DNA of 11,760 nucleotides, from contig CAYNDV010000141.1 in the NCBI GenBank assembly GCA_964396055.1, positions 1-11,760 of the forward strand, given 5' to 3'. A model generated the notes under the pieces. It did no database searches. It had not been told where the DNA came from and saw only the letters and a program-made list of their open reading frames with translations. The stretch comes from CAYJPV01 sp964396055. GTDB lineage: Bacteria; Acidobacteriota; Vicinamibacteria; Vicinamibacterales; JAKQTR01. A program made the position numbers and the translations under genes. Below, piece after piece: positions 1 through 6,800 of this stretch (position 1 is the first letter of the stretch; every line of letters begins with the position of its first letter).

Positions 1-87
1 GGCCGCCGCCGGGGCAGCGGGTTTCGCGCCCTCGGGCGCGGCAGGGGCCGGGCCCTGCGGGGCTTCAGGCTTGTGGTCTTCGGACAT
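1..87 (-). CDS. Complex I subunit downstream of nuoA (NuoB or NuoC), N-terminal fragment
   Basis: Only the first 29 codons lie in the window; the gene runs off the left edge. The ATG at 87-85 is preceded by AGGTGG with a 4-nt spacer, and that ribosome site begins in the stop codon of nuoA, so the two genes are probably translated together. The visible peptide starts MSEDHKPEA and continues as an Ala/Pro-rich low-complexity stretch with no conserved domain. By position it should be the next NADH-quinone oxidoreductase subunit. From general familiarity, an Ala/Pro-rich N-terminal tail fits NuoC better than NuoB, but the fragment alone cannot decide. That it is a real gene is well supported by the start context and spacing; its identity is inferred. 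Confidence 0.6.
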   Translation of the reverse strand, partial: MSEDHKPEAPQGPAPAAPEGAKPAAPAAA

Positions 88-95
88 CACGCCAC

Positions 96-452
96 CTACG
101 CCCAGTCGAGGGCGCCCTCCCGCCAGGCATAGAAGTACCCGACGACGAGGATGAACAGGAACACGAGGATCTCGATCAACCCGAACCAGGCAAGCTTGTC
201 GAGGATGACCGCCCACGGATACATGAAGACGGTCTCCACGTCGAAGATGACGAAGAGCATCGCCACGAGGTAGTAGCGCACGCTGTACCGGTCTCGGGCG
301 TCGCTTTTCGCCTCGATCCCGCACTCGTACGGCTCCAGTTTCACCCTGCTGAAACGCTGGGGCGCAATCAGCCGGGCCAGCATCAGGGTGACGATGCCAA
401 AGGCAATCGCGACCAGGATGAAGATCAGAATGGGAATGTACGCGTCGGCCAT
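96..452 (-). CDS. nuoA: NADH-quinone oxidoreductase subunit A
   Basis: This is a small membrane subunit of respiratory complex I, at the junction of the membrane arm and the peripheral arm. The 118-residue product has the family's usual size and three hydrophobic helices (about residues 6-30, 60-82 and 88-109). Between helices 1 and 2 is the conserved loop motif YECGIE (42-47), and helix 2 holds FDVETVFMYPW (70-80) with the conserved acidic residues D71 and E73. I chose the ATG at 452 because AGGGA lies 5 nt upstream and the product then starts MADAYIP, as expected; an in-frame GTG at 467 would add five residues. It is the first gene of a nuo operon, and the next subunit begins 8 bp after its stop. 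A promoter-like sequence lies about 50-75 bp upstream. Confidence 0.96.
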   Translation of the reverse strand: MADAYIPILIFILVAIAFGIVTLMLARLIAPQRFSRVKLEPYECGIEAKSDARDRYSVRYYLVAMLFVIFDVETVFMYPWAVILDKLAWFGLIEILVFLFILVVGYFYAWREGALDWA

Positions 453-499
453 CGGGGTCCCTGACACGTGCCGTACACACGAAGGGCACGCAGCCCCGG

Positions 500-529
500 T
501 TTATAGCACGCGCTTGGAACCAGGGTCAA
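500..529 (-). promoter_or_regulatory. Putative sigma-70-type promoter of the nuo operon
   Basis: Read on the minus strand, TTGACC (529-524) is followed after 18 bp by TATAAA (505-500). Each hexamer is a close match to the housekeeping consensus. Transcription would start near 493, giving a leader of about 40 nt before the nuoA ATG at 452. This AT-containing site stands out in a very GC-rich gap. It is assigned by pattern only. Confidence 0.55.
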
Positions 530-547
530 GGCGCCCAAGTGCCCATG

Positions 548-577
548 TTTCAAGCGTTTCCCGGAACCGTGTATACT
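548..577 (+). promoter_or_regulatory. Putative promoter of the VWA gene pair
   Basis: TATACT at 572-577 is a good -10 element, placed about 33 bp before the ATG at 611. Upstream, only weak -35 candidates are seen (TTTCAA at 548-553 or TTCAAG at 549-554, spacers of 18 and 17 bp). Together with the minus-strand site at 500-529, this gap drives transcription in both directions. The -10 is reasonable and the -35 is doubtful. Confidence 0.4.
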
Positions 578-610
578 GCTTGCAGGCCCTGCCAGCACCA
601 AGGAAGACCT

Positions 611-1540
611 ATGACGCGCCGAACGCCTCGAAACGCCCGGGCCCTCGGGCTCCTGGCCGTGACGCTGACGCTGTCTGCGGCAGGGGCGGCCCCCCTGTCG
701 GCCCAGGCTCCGCGCACCCAGGAACGTGACCTGTTCGTCAGCGTGCTGACGAAAGCCGAGACCCCGGCCACCGGCCTCGCGCCGGGCGATTTCCTGGTCC
801 GGGAGGACGGCCTGGTCCGGGAAGTGCTCCGGGCCCGCCGGGCGACCGACCCGATCGACCTCACCATCCTCATCGACAACAGCCAGGCCTCCGGGGCAGC
901 GATCCTCGACCTGCGCCGGGCTCTCGAGGCGTTCACCGCCGCCATGGCCGAACACGGCCGCGTGGCCCTGGTGAGCGTCGCGGATCGGCCGACGATCCTC
1001 ACCGAGTCCACCAGCGACAAGGCCCTCCTGCTCAAGGGCGTGCAGCGCGTGTTCGCGATGCCCGGGTCGGGCGCAACGGTGCTGGAGGGCATCTCGGAGG
1101 TGCTGGCCGGTCTCAAGAAGCGGGACTCCGAGCGCGCCGCGCTGCTGGTCATCTGGCTGGGCGCGCCCGAGTTCAGCAACATCGGCCACCTGAAGGTGCT
1201 GCAGGACCTGCAGGAAGGCGGCGCGGCCCTGCACGTCCTGACCGTCGGCCCCGGCGTGCCGCGCGACGCGGCCACCCCGGAGGGCCGCGATCGTGAGGTC
1301 GTCTTCGACCAGGGGTCCCGGGACACCGGCGGGCGGCGGACCAACGAGCTGTCGCCGATGAGCCTGAAGGATGCCCTCGACAAGCTGGCTTCCGAACTGA
1401 CGAACCAGTACCGCATTACGTACGCACGGCCCGACACCCTGCTGCCGCCGCAGAAGGTCGAGGTGTCCGTCCGGCCGCCCGGGCTGACGGCCCGCGGGAC
1501 GCCAGTCCGGACGATCAAGCGGCCGCCCGCCACGCCGTGA
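611..1540 (+). CDS. Exported VWA-domain protein with degenerate metal site
   Basis: The 309-residue product resembles the 'VWFA-related Acidobacterial domain' family, a set of exported proteins of unknown specific role. An N-terminal signal peptide is visible (basic start, hydrophobic 11-27, likely cut near ALSAQ-type residues at 29-32). Then come a short beta-rich segment with LAPGDFLVREDG (56-67) and a von Willebrand A fold from about residue 80 to 280. The metal-binding (MIDAS) motif is incomplete: the DxSxS position reads D89-N-S91-Q-A93, and the later Asp of the usual SDGED-like loop is missing in WLGAPE (182-187). T156 is kept. I chose ATG 611 because AGGAAG at 601-606 lies just upstream and the signal peptide follows directly; an upstream in-frame ATG at 539 overlaps the promoter. 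The gene overlaps the next by 4 bp and is its paralogue, sharing the C-terminal ELxxQYxIxY pattern. Confidence 0.85.
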   Translation: MTRRTPRNARALGLLAVTLTLSAAGAAPLSAQAPRTQERDLFVSVLTKAETPATGLAPGDFLVREDGLVREVLRARRATDPIDLTILIDNSQASGAAILDLRRALEAFTAAMAEHGRVALVSVADRPTILTESTSDKALLLKGVQRVFAMPGSGATVLEGISEVLAGLKKRDSERAALLVIWLGAPEFSNIGHLKVLQDLQEGGAALHVLTVGPGVPRDAATPEGRDREVVFDQGSRDTGGRRTNELSPMSLKDALDKLASELTNQYRITYARPDTLLPPQKVEVSVRPPGLTARGTPVRTIKRPPATP

Positions 1541-2514
1541 ACGCCGTCAGGCTCCGTGCTGCGGTGATGGCAGCCGCGGCGTTCGCGGCTCCCATCACAG
1601 CCCGGCCGGCCCTGCCGGCCGGTGCGCCACAGGCCGGTCCGCCGGCGGCCCAGGGCCAGCCCCCGGCGGCCTTCCGGAGCGGCGTGGATCTGGTCTCGCT
1701 GAACGTCACGGCCACTGATGGTTCAGGGCACTTCGTCCGCGACCTGGCCCAGGCGGATTTCCTCGTCTTCGAGGACGGCGTCCAGCAGGACATCTCGTTC
1801 TTCACGCGCACCAGCCTCCCGCTGTCGGTGTCGCTCCTGCTCGACACGTCGGCGAGCATGGAGGAGAAGATGGCGACGGTCCACGTCGCCGCCAGCGGCT
1901 TCGTGAACCAGCTTCGGCCCCAGGACCAGGCGGAGATCATCGATTTCGACAGCCGCGTGACCGTCTCGGTGCCGTTCACCGCCGATCGGGCGGACCTCGA
2001 AAAGGGCATCCGGGCGACGGCTGCCGGCGGCTCGACCGCGCTCTACAACGCCGTCTACATCGCGATCAAGGAACTGCGCAAGCTCCCCGTCACCGGCCCC
2101 GGTGACCAGCGCCGCCAGGCGATCGTCGTCCTGTCGGACGGCGAGGACACCTCCAGCCTGGTCGGGTTCGAGGAGGTGCTGGAGCTGGCGAAGCGGTCCG
2201 AGACCGTGATCTACGCCATCGCCCTGAAGTCGAAGGACTACCTGACGGCCAAGGGGTACAACGAGGCGGACTACGTGCTGCGGCAGTTGACCACGCAGAC
2301 GGGCGGCCGCGTGTTCTTCCCCGAGACGGTGGACGAACTGCCGGCCATCTACCGTGCGATCTCGGACGAGCTGTCTGCCCAGTATGCGATTGGCTATTCC
2401 TCGAAGAACGGCCGCTCCGACGGCCGGTGGCGCCGCGTGGTGGTCCGTGTCACGCGCCCCGGGGTGGCCACCCGCACGCGGCAGGGGTACTACGCACCCG
2501 CCCCGGCCCGCTAG
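1537..2514 (+). CDS. Exported VWFA-related protein with intact MIDAS
   Basis: The 325-residue product is of the 'VWFA-related Acidobacterial domain' type. Basic residues R5 and R7 and a hydrophobic Ala-rich run (8-20) form a signal peptide, followed by a Pro/Ala-rich linker to about 46. A small beta domain containing DFLVFEDGVQQDISFF (74-89) precedes the VWA domain (about 94-300). The MIDAS motif is complete: D103-T-S105-A-S107, T167 in GGSTALYNA, and D201 in LSDGEDT. The C-terminus ends in QGYYAP, typical of the family as I know it. Translation starts at a GTG whose last bases overlap the previous TGA (GTGA), with no clear ribosome site, so it is probably coupled to the upstream gene; ATG 1567 is possible but would cut the basic part of the signal. 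VWA domains bind protein ligands through a divalent metal; the ligand here is unknown. Confidence 0.9.
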   Translation: MNAVRLRAAVMAAAAFAAPITARPALPAGAPQAGPPAAQGQPPAAFRSGVDLVSLNVTATDGSGHFVRDLAQADFLVFEDGVQQDISFFTRTSLPLSVSLLLDTSASMEEKMATVHVAASGFVNQLRPQDQAEIIDFDSRVTVSVPFTADRADLEKGIRATAAGGSTALYNAVYIAIKELRKLPVTGPGDQRRQAIVVLSDGEDTSSLVGFEEVLELAKRSETVIYAIALKSKDYLTAKGYNEADYVLRQLTTQTGGRVFFPETVDELPAIYRAISDELSAQYAIGYSSKNGRSDGRWRRVVVRVTRPGVATRTRQGYYAPAPAR

Positions 2515-2577
2515 GGGGTTCAAGGTTCACGGTTCAAGGTTCACGGTTCAAGGTTCACGGTTCACGGTTCAGGGTTA
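2515..2577 (+). repeat. Heptamer tandem array, nine units
   Basis: Nine 7-bp units begin directly after the TAG stop of the second VWA gene. The first is GGGGTTC, then AAGGTTC and ACGGTTC alternate, ending with AGGGTTA. Positions 3-6 (GGTT) are fixed in all nine units and the variation is concentrated at positions 1-2. It is the longest array of its kind in the window. The spacing is exact throughout, with no insertion or deletion. Confidence 0.92.
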
Positions 2578-2582
2578 CGAGG

Positions 2583-2617
2583 GGCCGTTCGGCTGAAAGG
2601 CCCTTCGGCCGTTCGGC
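2583..2617. repeat. Short direct repeat with 8-bp phasing
   Basis: GGCCGTTCGGC occurs at 2583-2593 and again at 2607-2617, a 24-bp step. TTCGGC occurs a third time at 2604-2609, so the copies fall on an 8-bp rhythm. GGCC at 2599-2602 and 2607-2610 could form a small 4-bp stem around CTTC. No run of T follows, so it is not a convincing intrinsic terminator. It separates the flanking heptamer arrays in the gap 2515-2747. Confidence 0.55.
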
Positions 2618-2630
2618 GCGACAGCCTGAT

Positions 2631-2658
2631 CCCTTCTTGCTTCTGGATTCTTGCTTCT
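2631..2658 (-). repeat. Heptamer array, four units, purine-rich on minus strand
   Basis: Read on the minus strand, four 7-bp units follow each other: AGAAGCA, AGAATCC, AGAAGCA and a weaker AGAAGGG. On the plus strand this appears as TTCTTGCTTCTG repeated at a 14-bp step (2634 and 2648). The period matches the neighbouring arrays while the sequence differs, and its purine-rich strand is opposite to that of the array at 2515-2577. Confidence 0.75.
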
Positions 2659-2669
2659 GACCGCGTTCC

Positions 2670-2704
2670 CCGCCCCCAGCCCCCAGCCCCTAGCCCCCAG
2701 CCCC
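2670..2704 (-). repeat. Heptamer array GGGGCTN, five units on minus strand
   Basis: On the minus strand this reads GGGGCTG, GGGGCTA, GGGGCTG, GGGGCTG and a diverged GGGGCGG. The seventh base varies, as it does in the GGGGCTN array at the right end of the window, which lies in the opposite orientation. It ends 43 bp before the cobA/hemD start. The remaining sequence to 2747 holds the ribosome site AGGTG (2739-2743) and no convincing promoter. Confidence 0.88.
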
Positions 2705-2747
2705 TGTCATTGATATGCTCATGCCGCACTGAGAGCACAGGTGCGAC

Positions 2748-4292
2748 ATGCCCAACCGTCCAATCGTCTCCTTCGTCGGCGCCGGTCCCGGTGACCCGGG
2801 CCTGATCACGGCGCGGGGCGTCCACTGCCTGACGCGCGCCGACGTCGTCGTCTACGACGAGATGGTCCACGCCGTGCTGCTGCGGTACGCGCGCCTGGAT
2901 GCCGAGCGCATCGCCGTGGGCCGCGCGTCGCCGCTGGCCGCCGACCGCGACGCGATCTCTTACCTCCTGCTCGAGAAGTACCGTGACGGCAAGCGGGTGG
3001 CCCGCCTGAAATGGGGCGACCCGATGGTCTTCGACGATGGCGGGGAGGAGGCCCTGTTCCTGCACGAGCATGGGGTGCCCATCGAGGTGGTGCCTGGCGT
3101 GCCGGCGGCGGTGGGGGTGCCGCCGTACGCGGGTGTGCCCACGACGTACCGCGGCGGGGGCGACACGCTGACCCTGGTCCGCGGGCACGAGGAAGCCACC
3201 GACCAGGCCCCGGATGTCGACTGGCGGAGCCTGGCCAACCTTGACGGCACCATCGTCTGCTACGCGGGGCCGCGGCAGCTGCCGTTGATGCTCCGCGCCC
3301 TGCTCACGCACGGGCGCCCGGCCGACGAGCCCGTGGCGCTGATCTACGACGGGACGCTCTCGAGCCAGCGCACCGTGACCGGCACCCTCGCCGAGGTCAC
3401 CGATTCGGTGTTGCCCGCCCATACCCGGCCGGCCATCGTCGTCGTGGGCCGCGTGGCGGGCCTGCGCGCGCACCTCCAGTGGTTCGACGTGAAACCGCTG
3501 TTCGGCCGGCGCATCGTCGTGACCCGCCCGCGTGAGCAGTCGCGGGAACTGGTGGAACTGCTCGAGGATCAGGGCGCCATCGTCGTGGCGGCACCGACGG
3601 TGCGCCTGGCGGAGGCCTCGGACCGCAAGGCCCTGGACCTTGCGTGCGCGAACGTGGAGCAGTTCGACTGGCTGGTGCTGCCGACGCTGACGGGCACCGA
3701 GGTGTTCCTGAAACGGCTGCTCGCGGGCCCGCGCGATGTGCGCGCACTCAAGGGCGTCGGCATCTGCGCCGTGGGCCAGTCCTCCGTGGACCGGTTCAAT
3801 GCGCTCGGCGTCCGCGTGGACCTGGCCCCGGCCGAGTACCGGATCGAGACGTTGATCGAGGCGCTCGCGAGTCGCGGCAACCTGCACGGGCGCAAGGTCC
3901 TGCTGCCGCTCGCCGAAGGCACGCGCGACATCCTGGCAGCCGAGTTGCGCCGCGCCGGGGCCGTGGTCACCGAGGTGCCGGCCTACCGGCTCGTGAAGGT
4001 GTTCCCGGGCGAAGCCGGTGAACCCGACCTGCACAAGATGCTGCTGGAAGGCCAGGTGGACGTCGTGACGTTCGGCAATCCGTCCACCGTGCGCGAGTTC
4101 GTGGATCTCTACGGCGCCGACGTCGTGGCCGACCTGCTGCAATCGACGGTCGTGGCGTGCATCGGGCCCGTGACGGCCCAGGTGGCGAGGGGGTCCGGCA
4201 TCGCGGTGCAGGTCCTCTCGCCCGATCACACCAACGGCGGGCTGGTGGCCGCGCTGGTGGAGCACCTGAAAGGGCCAGGGGCCCGGGGCTAG
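2748..4292 (+). CDS. cobA/hemD: Fused uroporphyrinogen-III C-methyltransferase / uroporphyrinogen-III synthase
   Basis: This 514-residue fusion serves tetrapyrrole synthesis. The HemD half cyclises hydroxymethylbilane to uroporphyrinogen III, and the SUMT half would methylate it with S-adenosylmethionine towards sirohaem or cobalamin. SUMT domain (about 6-245): GAGPGDPGLIT (11-21), the RLK-GDP loop at 86-92, GGEEALFL (98-105), VVPGVPAA (114-121), PYAGVPTTYRG (126-136) and TGTLAEV (211-217). HemD domain (about 253-508): IVVTRPREQS (256-265), KVLLPLAEGTRDIL (383-396), VVTFGNPSTVREF (439-451) and CIGPVTAQVA (471-480). Several normally conserved positions are changed: W89 where Gly is usual, D96-D97 where Gly-Arg is usual, Tyr for His in TTYRG. 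The ATG at 2748 has AGGTG 4 nt upstream. It stands alone, without hemA, hemB or hemC in the window, and its last codons lie inside a heptamer array. The SUMT activity is less certain than the fold. Confidence 0.9.
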   Translation: MPNRPIVSFVGAGPGDPGLITARGVHCLTRADVVVYDEMVHAVLLRYARLDAERIAVGRASPLAADRDAISYLLLEKYRDGKRVARLKWGDPMVFDDGGEEALFLHEHGVPIEVVPGVPAAVGVPPYAGVPTTYRGGGDTLTLVRGHEEATDQAPDVDWRSLANLDGTIVCYAGPRQLPLMLRALLTHGRPADEPVALIYDGTLSSQRTVTGTLAEVTDSVLPAHTRPAIVVVGRVAGLRAHLQWFDVKPLFGRRIVVTRPREQSRELVELLEDQGAIVVAAPTVRLAEASDRKALDLACANVEQFDWLVLPTLTGTEVFLKRLLAGPRDVRALKGVGICAVGQSSVDRFNALGVRVDLAPAEYRIETLIEALASRGNLHGRKVLLPLAEGTRDILAAELRRAGAVVTEVPAYRLVKVFPGEAGEPDLHKMLLEGQVDVVTFGNPSTVREFVDLYGADVVADLLQSTVVACIGPVTAQVARGSGIAVQVLSPDHTNGGLVAALVEHLKGPGARG

Positions 4293-4305
4293 AGGCTGGA
4301 GGCTA
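4271..4305 (+). repeat. Heptamer array spanning the 3' ends of cobA/hemD and rseP
   Basis: Five 7-bp units are in phase: AGGGCCA, GGGGCCC, GGGGCTA, GAGGCTG, GAGGCTA. The third unit plus the next G supplies the TAG stop of cobA/hemD (4290-4292). The last three bases of the fifth unit, read on the minus strand, are the TAG stop of rseP (4305-4303). The array therefore fills the whole 10-bp gap between the convergent genes and encodes the last residues of the fusion protein (KGPGARG). Positions 4273-4291 match 11722-11740 at 16 of 19 bases. Confidence 0.8.
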
Positions 4306-5613
4306 CCGGAACAACCCCTGCACGAAGGGCAGCCGGGCGAGGTCGTTGAACACGACCGTCACCATCAGGAGCATCAGGACGGCGAAGCCGGCCATCATCA
4401 TCCGCTCCTTCACCTTCATGCTGAAGTCGCGGCGGAAGAGGCCCTCCACCGACATGATGAACAGGTGGCCGCCGTCGAGCACCGGGATGGGCAGGAGATT
4501 CAGCAGGCCGAGGTTCAGGCTCAGCGAGGCCATGAACGTCACCAGCGCCATCCAGCCCGCCGCCGCGTAATCGCCCGACAGTTGCGCGATCGCCACGGGG
4601 CCCATCAACTGCGACGGCGACGTCTCGCGCGTGAACAGCCCGCCCAGGGTCCGGACGATCAGGCCCGCGAACTCGACGTTGCGCTGCAGGCTGAGCGTGA
4701 AGGCGCCGACCGGCCCGGGCTGGATGGTCTCGACCTCGTCGCCGATGCTCACGCCAATCAGCCCGATGGTGCCCTGCCGCCGCGGCGTGACCACCACCTC
4801 CAGGGGCTGCCCGTCGCGGCGGACCGCCACGGTGATCGCCTGCTCGGGGTGCTTGCGGATCGCCGCCGACAACTGGGACGAGAACACCATCGTCTCGCCG
4901 TTCACGGCCTGGACGATGTCCCCGGCCTTCAGGCCGCCCTGCTCCGCAGGGCTGCCCGCCTCGACGCCGCGGATGGTCGGGTGAACGTCCGGCAACACGC
5001 CGATGTCGCCGACGTTCATCTTCGTCTGCGGCTTCGGCGTCACGGTGAGGGTGAGCTCACGCCCGTCGCGGATCACGCGGAGGTCCGTCGGCCGGTCCGC
5101 GCGCCCGCCGATGGCCAGGTAGAACCGCTCCCAGGTCGGGACGTTCTGCGTGCTGACCTTCACGATGCGGTCGCCCGGCAGGACACCGGCGACTTCGGCT
5201 GGCGCGCCCTTCGTGACGGCGCCGACGACGACGGGATCGTTGTCGAAGGCCGGCACCTGGGCGCCGCGCACGAAGACGATCCACATCGCCAGCACGGCAA
5301 ACGCGATGTTCATCGCGGGCCCCATGATGAGGATGCGGAACCGGTCCCACTTGGGACGCGACAGGAACTCGTCGTTGGCCCCGGACCGCTCATCTTCGGG
5401 GTTCTCCCCCGCCATCTTCACGTACCCGCCCAGGGGCAGGATGCCGATGGTGTAGTCGGTTTCGCCCCGGCGGATCTTGAAGATCTTCGGCCCGAACCCG
5501 ATGGAGAACACCAGGACGCGCACGCCCAGCCAGCGGGCCATCAGGAAGTGACCCAGCTCGTGGACGAAGACGAGCACGCCCAGCACGAATACGAACGAGA
5601 GCACCGTCATCAC
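4303..5613 (-). CDS. rseP: RseP-type site-2 zinc metalloprotease
   Basis: This is an inner-membrane protease that cleaves substrates inside the bilayer; in E. coli it degrades the anti-sigma factor RseA after DegS. The 436-residue length is normal. The first helix carries the zinc motif HELGH (H18, E19, H22), and the C-terminal helix carries LPIPVLDGG (about 374-382), with the third zinc ligand D380. Two PDZ domains lie between (about 126-200 and 205-280), with GVLPGDRIV and GGLKAGDIV loops. Further helices are near 92-116, 354-390 and 404-424. The start is GTG (5613) followed directly by ATG (5610); a GAGG just after the dxr stop lies 10 nt from the GTG, so I kept the GTG. It is the last gene of the pyrE-to-rseP cluster, 16 bp after dxr. 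No RseA or sigma-E gene is in the window, so its substrate here is unknown. Confidence 0.95.
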   Translation of the reverse strand: MMTVLSFVFVLGVLVFVHELGHFLMARWLGVRVLVFSIGFGPKIFKIRRGETDYTIGILPLGGYVKMAGENPEDERSGANDEFLSRPKWDRFRILIMGPAMNIAFAVLAMWIVFVRGAQVPAFDNDPVVVGAVTKGAPAEVAGVLPGDRIVKVSTQNVPTWERFYLAIGGRADRPTDLRVIRDGRELTLTVTPKPQTKMNVGDIGVLPDVHPTIRGVEAGSPAEQGGLKAGDIVQAVNGETMVFSSQLSAAIRKHPEQAITVAVRRDGQPLEVVVTPRRQGTIGLIGVSIGDEVETIQPGPVGAFTLSLQRNVEFAGLIVRTLGGLFTRETSPSQLMGPVAIAQLSGDYAAAGWMALVTFMASLSLNLGLLNLLPIPVLDGGHLFIMSVEGLFRRDFSMKVKERMMMAGFAVLMLLMVTVVFNDLARLPFVQGLFR

Positions 5614-5629
5614 GTGGGAATAGCCTCGA

Positions 5630-6799
5630 TCAATTGTAACCGTTCACGAGGTCCTGGGCGAACGCGTGGGCCCAGCGGTCCACCCGCCTGACCTCGTCGA
5701 GCGTCCTCACCGGCCCGGGGTCGCAAGCGTCCATGGTGCGCTCGATCACCTCGGCAATCGACAGGAAGCTGAGCTTGCCGGCCAGGAACGCCGCGACGGC
5801 TGCTTCATTAGACGCATTGAGGGCCACCGGCGCCCCATCGCCGGCGCGCAGGGCCCGGTAGGCCAGGGCCAGGCAGGGGAATCGCCTGAGATCCGGCGCG
5901 AGGAAGTCCAGGTGCCCGGCCTTCACCAGGTCGAGGGTCGGGAGCCCGCCGGACCAGCGGTCGGGGTACGAACAGGCGTACTGAATCGGCAGGCGCATGT
6001 CCGTCACGCCCAGTTGGGCGATGACCGACCCGTCGCAGAACTCCACCATCGAGTGCACGACCGACTGGGGGTGGATGACCACGTCGATCCGGTCGGCGCC
6101 GACCCCGAACAGCCACCGGGCTTCGATTACCTCCAGCCCCTTGTTCATCAGGGTGGCCGAGTCGATCGTAATCTTGCGGCCCATGCGCCAGGTCGGATGG
6201 CGCAGGGCGTCTTCGGGCCCCACCTTCTTCAGTTCCGCCGGCGAGTGGCTCCGGAACGGCCCGCCCGACGCCGTGAGGATCAGGCGCGTCACCTCGTCGG
6301 GCCGCCGGCCATGGAGGCACTGGTGTATCGCGTTGTGCTCGCTGTCCACCGGCAGGATGTCGGCGCCGGCGCGGCGGGCGGCCTCGGTGACGATGCCGCC
6401 GGCCATCACCAGGACCTCCTTGTTCGCGAGGGCAATCCGCTTGCCCTGTTCGATGGCGGCCAGGACGGCTTCCAGCGCGGCGGTGCCGGACGAGGCGCAG
6501 AGGACGATGTCCACATCCGGGTGCGTGGCCACTGCGGCGAGGCCCTCCGGCCCCGCGCCCATGGCCGGGGGCCGCCACGGCGTGAACGACCCGCGGGCGT
6601 GATCGAGGGCGTGCGGGGTGGCCATGGCCACCACCTGCGGCCGGTACCGCTGTACCTGCTGCGCCAGGAGGGTCGCATTGGCGCCGGCCGCGAGCCCGAC
6701 AACCTCGAGCCTTCCGGGATGGGCGTCAACCACCGCTAGGGCGCTGCGCCCGATCGAACCGGTGGACCCGAGGATGGCCAGGCGTCGTGGCGCGGGCAC
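5630..6799 (-). CDS. dxr: 1-deoxy-D-xylulose 5-phosphate reductoisomerase
   Basis: This enzyme catalyses the first committed step of the MEP isoprenoid pathway, turning DXP into 2-C-methyl-D-erythritol 4-phosphate with NADPH and a divalent metal in the cytoplasm. The 389-residue protein starts with the NADPH-binding motif GSTGSIG (11-17). It then shows ALANKE (123-128), the metal ligands D152 and E154 in VDSEHNAI (151-158), SGGPF (178-182) in the substrate loop, HPTWRMG (201-207) and MNKGLEVIEA (218-227) with K220 and the third metal ligand E223. The start is GTG, one base after the cdsA TGA, with no clear ribosome site, so it is probably translated by coupling. Its product feeds the prenyl chain used by UppS, encoded two genes upstream. 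Confidence 0.97.
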   Translation of the reverse strand: MPAPRRLAILGSTGSIGRSALAVVDAHPGRLEVVGLAAGANATLLAQQVQRYRPQVVAMATPHALDHARGSFTPWRPPAMGAGPEGLAAVATHPDVDIVLCASSGTAALEAVLAAIEQGKRIALANKEVLVMAGGIVTEAARRAGADILPVDSEHNAIHQCLHGRRPDEVTRLILTASGGPFRSHSPAELKKVGPEDALRHPTWRMGRKITIDSATLMNKGLEVIEARWLFGVGADRIDVVIHPQSVVHSMVEFCDGSVIAQLGVTDMRLPIQYACSYPDRWSGGLPTLDLVKAGHLDFLAPDLRRFPCLALAYRALRAGDGAPVALNASNEAAVAAFLAGKLSFLSIAEVIERTMDACDPGPVRTLDEVRRVDRWAHAFAQDLVNGYN

Positions 6800-6800
6800 G

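Noticed and set aside
2515..2577. CRISPR-like repeat array
   Set aside because: The units are 7 bp and directly adjacent, with no spacers and no cas genes nearby.
2583..2617. Intrinsic terminator after the VWA pair
   Set aside because: The possible stem is only 4 bp and no T-run follows.
2427..2660. 77-codon plus-strand frame through the heptamer array
   Set aside because: The frame only translates the tail of the second VWA gene out of frame and then the repeat. There is no ribosome site or plausible protein.
2562..4265. 567-codon open frame on the minus strand
   Set aside because: It is antisense to cobA/hemD and its translation has the His/Arg/Gly/Ala-rich make-up typical of an anti-sense frame in high-GC DNA. 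The plus-strand frame has clear family motifs throughout.
4465..5691. 408-codon open frame on the plus strand
   Set aside because: It is antisense to rseP, with His/Arg/Asp-rich sequence and no domain. The minus strand carries the HELGH and LDGG motifs.
5666..6739. 357-codon open frame on the plus strand
   Set aside because: It lies antisense to dxr and shows no motif; GC-rich codon bias explains the lack of stops.
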